Positions 60,472-64,000 of a stretch of DNA of 64,000 nucleotides are shown piece by piece. Both the position numbers and the translations under genes were made by a program. The notes under the pieces were generated by a model. It was given only the letters and a program-made list of their open reading frames with translations, was not told the origin of the DNA and did no database searches. Where the stretch lies: the NCBI RefSeq assembly GCF_900103805.1, contig NZ_FNIB01000011.1:40010-104009 (forward strand), given 5' to 3'. Every line of letters starts with the position of its first letter. Position 1 is the stretch's first letter. Origin of the DNA: Cryobacterium flavum. Its GTDB lineage: Bacteria; Actinomycetota; Actinomycetes; Actinomycetales; Microbacteriaceae.

Positions 60472-60789
60472 ATGAGTGACAAGGTAGAAGAAATGCATCC
60501 GGACGAGGAACAGTACTGCGACAAGACAGGGTGCGTACAAAACCGACGGGAACGCGACGCACTTCTGGCGAGCATCAGAGATCTCACGCACTCCCAGCTG
60601 ATCAGTCGAGACATCGAGTTGGGGCTACGTGCCGAACTCATGCAGACTCAGATTGATATCGAGGATGCACGCGCTCGCGGTAACCACGACCTCGCCGAGA
60701 CACGTCGATCCGTGACCTGGCGGGTCGGACGACTTGTCCTTCGCCCTGTTTCCCTGGGCAAACGAGTATTCAGACTCATCAAGAAGTGA
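60472..60789 (+). CDS. Small charged protein of the polysaccharide cluster
   Basis: The 105 residues have an acidic N-terminus with two cysteines ('EEQYCDKTGCVQNRRERD'). A long helical, possibly coiled-coil middle ('ISRDIELGLRAELMQTQIDI') is followed by a C-terminal 'TRRSVTWRVGRLVLRPV' and a basic end. The 'SxTWRxGR' motif is often seen at the ends of glycosyltransferases, so it may be a fragment-like partner of the neighbouring enzymes. The next gene overlaps its stop. Function unknown. Confidence 0.7.
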   Translation: MSDKVEEMHPDEEQYCDKTGCVQNRRERDALLASIRDLTHSQLISRDIELGLRAELMQTQIDIEDARARGNHDLAETRRSVTWRVGRLVLRPVSLGKRVFRLIKK

Positions 60790-62345
60790 AGTCTATGAAA
60801 CCGCCTCTCATCTCCCTCGTTACACCGGTTTACAACACTCCGCTGGACGTGCTGCAGGACACCATAGATTCAGTCCTGGCTCAGACCTTCGAAGACTGGG
60901 AACTTGTTCTCGTCGATGATTTCTCCCCGCAGGGAGGTGTACGAGATGTTTTGCACCGTGCTGCCGTCAAGGACTCGAGAATCCGAGTAGTTGAGCGGAG
61001 CTCCAATGGTGGAATTGTGCAAGCGTCCAATGACGCCATTGCCGCTGCGACTGGCGAATTCATCGCGCTGCTTGACCATGACGACATTCTCTCGGCGCGG
61101 GCACTGGAACGAATGGCGACGGAGATCCTCGACGATTCGCTGGTCGATTACCTGTACTCCGACGAAGACAAGGTGGGACCGGATAGAAAGCACTTCGACA
61201 GATTCGATAAGCCGGACTGGTCGCCGGAGCGGCTGCGCGGCCAAATGTACACGGGGCACCTCTCCGTATTGCGCACGGCCCTCGTGCGAAAAGTTGGTGG
61301 GTTTCGACAGGAATTCGAAGGATCGCAGGATCACGACCTCGTACTTCGTGTCACCGAACAGTCACGACGCATCGTTCACGTTCCCGAGGTGTTGTACCAC
61401 TGGCGAGTCGTACCCGGGTCGACGGCCGAAAACATCGACAACAAGCCGTACGCCTGGGACGCCGGCGTTCGGGCCGTGACCGCTCATCTCAAGCGCGTTG
61501 GAATCCGAGGGCACGCCGTCGCGGGTCCAGTTCCAGGTACCTATCGCATCGAGCGAACCCCCGAACTGGACCGGTCCGTCAGCGTGATCATTCCGACCCG
61601 CGGCACCGCCGGAGAGGTCTGGGGCCAACATCGCGTCTTCGTCGTCGAGGCGGTACGGTCGCTCTTGGCCACGTCCAGCCATCGGGACCTCGAAATTGTC
61701 GTGGTCTATGATGCGTCAACACCCGAAAATGTCCTGACCGAACTTACCGAGATCGCAGGCGACCGACTGACCCTCGCGCCGTTTACCGGAAAGTTCAATT
61801 TCAGTCGGAAATGCAACGAGGGATTTCTCGCAGCGCGCGGTGATGTCCTGTTTTTCCTGAACGACGACGTGCAGGCGATCAGCGACGAAATCGTGGGACG
61901 GATGATCGCCCCACTCAGCGAGCCCGAAGTGGGTATGACGGGCGCCCACCTGTTTTTTGAAGATGGTGCTATCCAGCATGCCGGCCACACACATCACATG
62001 GGGCAGTTCAGCCACGCCTATTTGGGTGCCAAACGTGGGGACTACGGGGCGTTCTCGTCCCTGCTCATAAATCGGGAGGCGTCAGGTTTGACCGCCGCCT
62101 GCATTGCGATGCCGCGGGACGTTTTTATCAGTGTTGGTGGATTTTCCGAGCTGTTCCCCGGCAACTTCAACGACGTCGACCTGTGCAAAAAGGTCGGACA
62201 GGCAGGCTTTCGAATGGTCTGGCTGAGCGATGTCGAGCTGTACCACTTTGAATCTCGATCTCGTGACCCGCTCGTGCATTCCTTCGAGCACAAGATGATC
62301 ATTGACCGTTGGGGCGGGCCGCAGCGGGACCCCTACCTGGCCTAG
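60786..62345 (+). CDS. Tandem-domain GT2 glycosyltransferase
   Basis: The 519 residues hold two GT-A domains. The first is at about 1-210 ('ISLVTPVYNTPLDVLQDTID', 'FIALLDHDDILSARALERMA', 'YLYSDEDKV', 'GSQDHDLVLRVTEQSRRIVH'). The second is at about 265-515 ('SVSVIIPTRGTAGEVWG', 'VLFFLNDDVQAISDEIV', 'FNDVDLCKKVGQAGFRMVWL'). The arrangement resembles O-antigen chain-building enzymes of the WbgP/RfbF type. The GTG at 60786 overlaps the previous stop; the ATG at 60795 is equally possible. Confidence 0.88.
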   Translation: MKSMKPPLISLVTPVYNTPLDVLQDTIDSVLAQTFEDWELVLVDDFSPQGGVRDVLHRAAVKDSRIRVVERSSNGGIVQASNDAIAAATGEFIALLDHDDILSARALERMATEILDDSLVDYLYSDEDKVGPDRKHFDRFDKPDWSPERLRGQMYTGHLSVLRTALVRKVGGFRQEFEGSQDHDLVLRVTEQSRRIVHVPEVLYHWRVVPGSTAENIDNKPYAWDAGVRAVTAHLKRVGIRGHAVAGPVPGTYRIERTPELDRSVSVIIPTRGTAGEVWGQHRVFVVEAVRSLLATSSHRDLEIVVVYDASTPENVLTELTEIAGDRLTLAPFTGKFNFSRKCNEGFLAARGDVLFFLNDDVQAISDEIVGRMIAPLSEPEVGMTGAHLFFEDGAIQHAGHTHHMGQFSHAYLGAKRGDYGAFSSLLINREASGLTAACIAMPRDVFISVGGFSELFPGNFNDVDLCKKVGQAGFRMVWLSDVELYHFESRSRDPLVHSFEHKMIIDRWGGPQRDPYLA

Positions 62346-62473
62346 GACGGGCGGGCACCGGAGAATTACCTGCACACGGGGCGACCTTGACATAGTCTTG
62401 AGAACGTGGCATGAGCTTTTCGAGTAGTTCGTCACTGAACTGCGGCACCCGCACCCGAACGAGAAATACGGTT

Positions 62474-64000
62474 ATGAAGAGTAAATGGATGCGCGTGTTG
62501 GCGCTTGGTCTCGTTTTAGGTTCCCTCGGGGCCTTCGTTGTTGCCACACCGCAGCGGGCAGAGGGACTGTCCGGCTCGGAGTTCAATGCCGGCTACATCA
62601 TTTCCGACGCGAAGTTCTACGCTCGGGATGTCATGTCGGAAGGCCAGATTCAGACGTTTCTGGATTCGAAAATCGGTGGCTGTCTGAATGCGAACTGCCT
62701 CAATGTTTTGCGCGTCAGTACCGCGACGACGACACTCGACTTCGGAACGTGTGAAACCTATGCCGGCGGGGTAAACGAGTCCGCAGCCCGCATCATTTAT
62801 AAAGTACAACAGGCCTGTACTATCAGTGCGCAGGTTATTCTGACGACACTGCAGAAAGAACAATCACTGGTCACCAGCAGGGCACCCACCGAAGCTGTTC
62901 TGCGAAAGGCCATGGGGCAAGGCTGCCCGGACACTGCGGCGTGCGATTCAGCATTCTACGGATTCTTCCTGCAGGTGTTCACGGGGGCTCGGCAGATGGC
63001 CTGGTATGGCAATCCGGCAGGTTCGCATACTTCGATCAAGGTGGGGCAGCTGAATGCCCGTCCGTTCTCCCCGAACTCGGACTGCGGGTCATCAAACGTT
63101 CTGATTCAGAACCGAGCAACGGCGTCTCTGTACTACTACACGCCCTACCAGCCCAACGCTGCCGCCCTGTCGAATCTCAACGGCTCCGGTGATGCCTGTT
63201 CGTCCTATGGAAATCGTAACTTTTGGGTCTACTACAACAACTGGTTTGGACCGCCGACTCTCGGCGGAAATCCCATCGGAAACGTTGAGGTTCACGAGGG
63301 CGGTGTCGGCGGGATCCGAGTCGGTGGCTGGGCATTTGATGGGGATTCCCAAGAGCCCATTGAGGTCCATGTCTATGTTGACGGTACCGGATACCGGACC
63401 ACTGCCACCGGGTCCCGTCCGGATGTCGGCGCGGCATACCCCGGGGCGGGTGATAACCGCGGGTTCAACCTGACAGCCACAGTCCCGTCATCCGGAAACC
63501 ATGAGGTATGCGTCTACGGGATCAACGTTGGCGCTGGAGCCAACTCTCTGTTCGGCTGCTGGACAATTGCCGCGCAGGGCGGCTCGCCGTTTGGAGTTCT
63601 TGAATCTGTTACGTCGAGTTCAGGAGTTATCAACGCACAAGGTTGGGCCGTTGACCCGGATACCGCAGCTTCAATTCCGGTCCACGTCTACGTCGACAGC
63701 GTAAGCGTGAATGTCACTGCGTCTGAGACCCGATCGGACGTAGGGTCGGCCTACCCTGGTTTCGGGGATCAACATGGTTTTTCGACGACACTCAGCGCCG
63801 CGCCGGGAACGCATACGGTGTGCGCATATGCAATCAATACGAATTGGGGATCAAACGCTCTTCTCCGGTGCGTGGAAGTCACCGTTCCGGGGGCTTCGGG
63901 GATTATGGAGAAGGGGCGAGCCCCGATCGGTTCCCTTGACGTTATTTCTGGGTCGTCTGCCGGCATAACGGTTGGCGGGTGGGCCTTGGACCCGGATACG
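62474..64000 (+). CDS. Secreted cell-wall repeat protein (partial, open at right edge)
   Basis: The frame is open from the ATG at 62474 to the last base (509 codons). A signal peptide (residues 1 to about 31, 'VLALGLVLGSLGAFVVATPQ') leads to a first domain with 'EFNAGYIISDAKFYA', 'EGQIQTFLDSKIGGCLNANC', 'LTTLQKEQSLVTS' and 'GYFF'-like 'SAFYGFFLQVFTGARQM', then 'LYYYTPYQPNAAALSNLNG'. I recall this as a conserved actinobacterial extracellular domain, possibly a wall hydrolase (Glu in KEQ). From about residue 270 come repeats with GWAFD/GWAVDPDT/GWALDPDT at 285, 390 and 502 and the shared 'VHVYVD', 'RxDVGxAYPGxGD'. The C-terminus is outside the window. Confidence 0.88.
   Translation, partial: MKSKWMRVLALGLVLGSLGAFVVATPQRAEGLSGSEFNAGYIISDAKFYARDVMSEGQIQTFLDSKIGGCLNANCLNVLRVSTATTTLDFGTCETYAGGVNESAARIIYKVQQACTISAQVILTTLQKEQSLVTSRAPTEAVLRKAMGQGCPDTAACDSAFYGFFLQVFTGARQMAWYGNPAGSHTSIKVGQLNARPFSPNSDCGSSNVLIQNRATASLYYYTPYQPNAAALSNLNGSGDACSSYGNRNFWVYYNNWFGPPTLGGNPIGNVEVHEGGVGGIRVGGWAFDGDSQEPIEVHVYVDGTGYRTTATGSRPDVGAAYPGAGDNRGFNLTATVPSSGNHEVCVYGINVGAGANSLFGCWTIAAQGGSPFGVLESVTSSSGVINAQGWAVDPDTAASIPVHVYVDSVSVNVTASETRSDVGSAYPGFGDQHGFSTTLSAAPGTHTVCAYAINTNWGSNALLRCVEVTVPGASGIMEKGRAPIGSLDVISGSSAGITVGGWALDPDT

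Noticed and set aside
62485..63704. Several short frames in the right-edge region
   Set aside because: All are out of frame with the continuous secreted protein that starts at 62474 and stays open to the window end.

Overview
This window is high-GC actinobacterial chromosome. It is most likely from the family Microbacteriaceae (Cryobacterium/Leifsonia-like). I infer this from codon use, an acyl-CoA carboxylase with an epsilon subunit, a two-domain beta-ketoadipate enzyme (PcaL), frequent leaderless starts and a very common CGGATGCC/GGCATCCG word. No rRNA, tRNA, CRISPR array, insertion sequence or prophage is visible. Both ends cut genes: pobA on the left and a secreted repeat protein on the right.

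Region 1 (1-13.6 kb) is an aromatic/hydroaromatic catabolic island. It holds p-hydroxybenzoate hydroxylase (partial) and then a quinate/shikimate block (aroQ, quinate/shikimate dehydrogenase, a QsuB-type dehydroshikimate dehydratase, an MHS-type permease) that ends at a strong terminator. A TetR regulator follows, then the complete protocatechuate branch of the beta-ketoadipate pathway (pcaH, pcaG, pcaB, fused pcaL, pcaI, pcaJ, pcaF). Both hydroxybenzoate and quinate/shikimate converge on protocatechuate, which is cut and taken to succinyl-CoA and acetyl-CoA. Next comes a decayed intradiol dioxygenase-like lipoprotein gene (pseudogene).

Region 2 (14.3-29.2 kb) is mixed: two acyl-CoA dehydrogenase-like proteins, an AlaX editing protein, a 40-residue basic protein, a ThrE-type exporter, a DUF4349 lipoprotein, an alpha/beta hydrolase, an SDR, a nucleoside hydrolase, adenosine deaminase, orphan PTS IIA and IIB proteins, and a zinc alcohol dehydrogenase. 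The gaps contain two families of palindromic repeats: three copies of a GTGAG hairpin element and five copies of a GGGCCC-rich multi-hairpin element (the fifth lies at 41.3 kb).

Region 3 (29.3-48.6 kb) is core metabolism: phosphosugar mutase, purine nucleoside phosphorylase, LpdA-like quinone reductase, acyl-CoA carboxylase alpha (accA3), Maf, an RNA methyltransferase, a LuxR-type response regulator with a sensor kinase and a third membrane partner, carboxylase epsilon and beta (accE, accD), birA, a PH-domain membrane protein, GtrA, purK, purE and an LCP ligase. From general knowledge this resembles gene neighbourhoods conserved in other actinobacteria, including mycobacteria.

Region 4 (48.6-64 kb) starts with a hipBA toxin-antitoxin pair carrying three operator-like palindromes at exact 26-bp spacing. 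It continues into a rhamnose-containing surface-polysaccharide cluster: a second GtrA, a GT1-type glycosyltransferase, rmlD, rmlB, rmlC, rmlA, a rhamnosyltransferase-like GT2, Wzm/Wzt-type ABC export, a GT2-GT4 two-domain enzyme, a small charged protein and a tandem GT2 enzyme. A secreted repeat protein then runs off the window.

All functions are read from sequence motifs and family knowledge. No database search was run.
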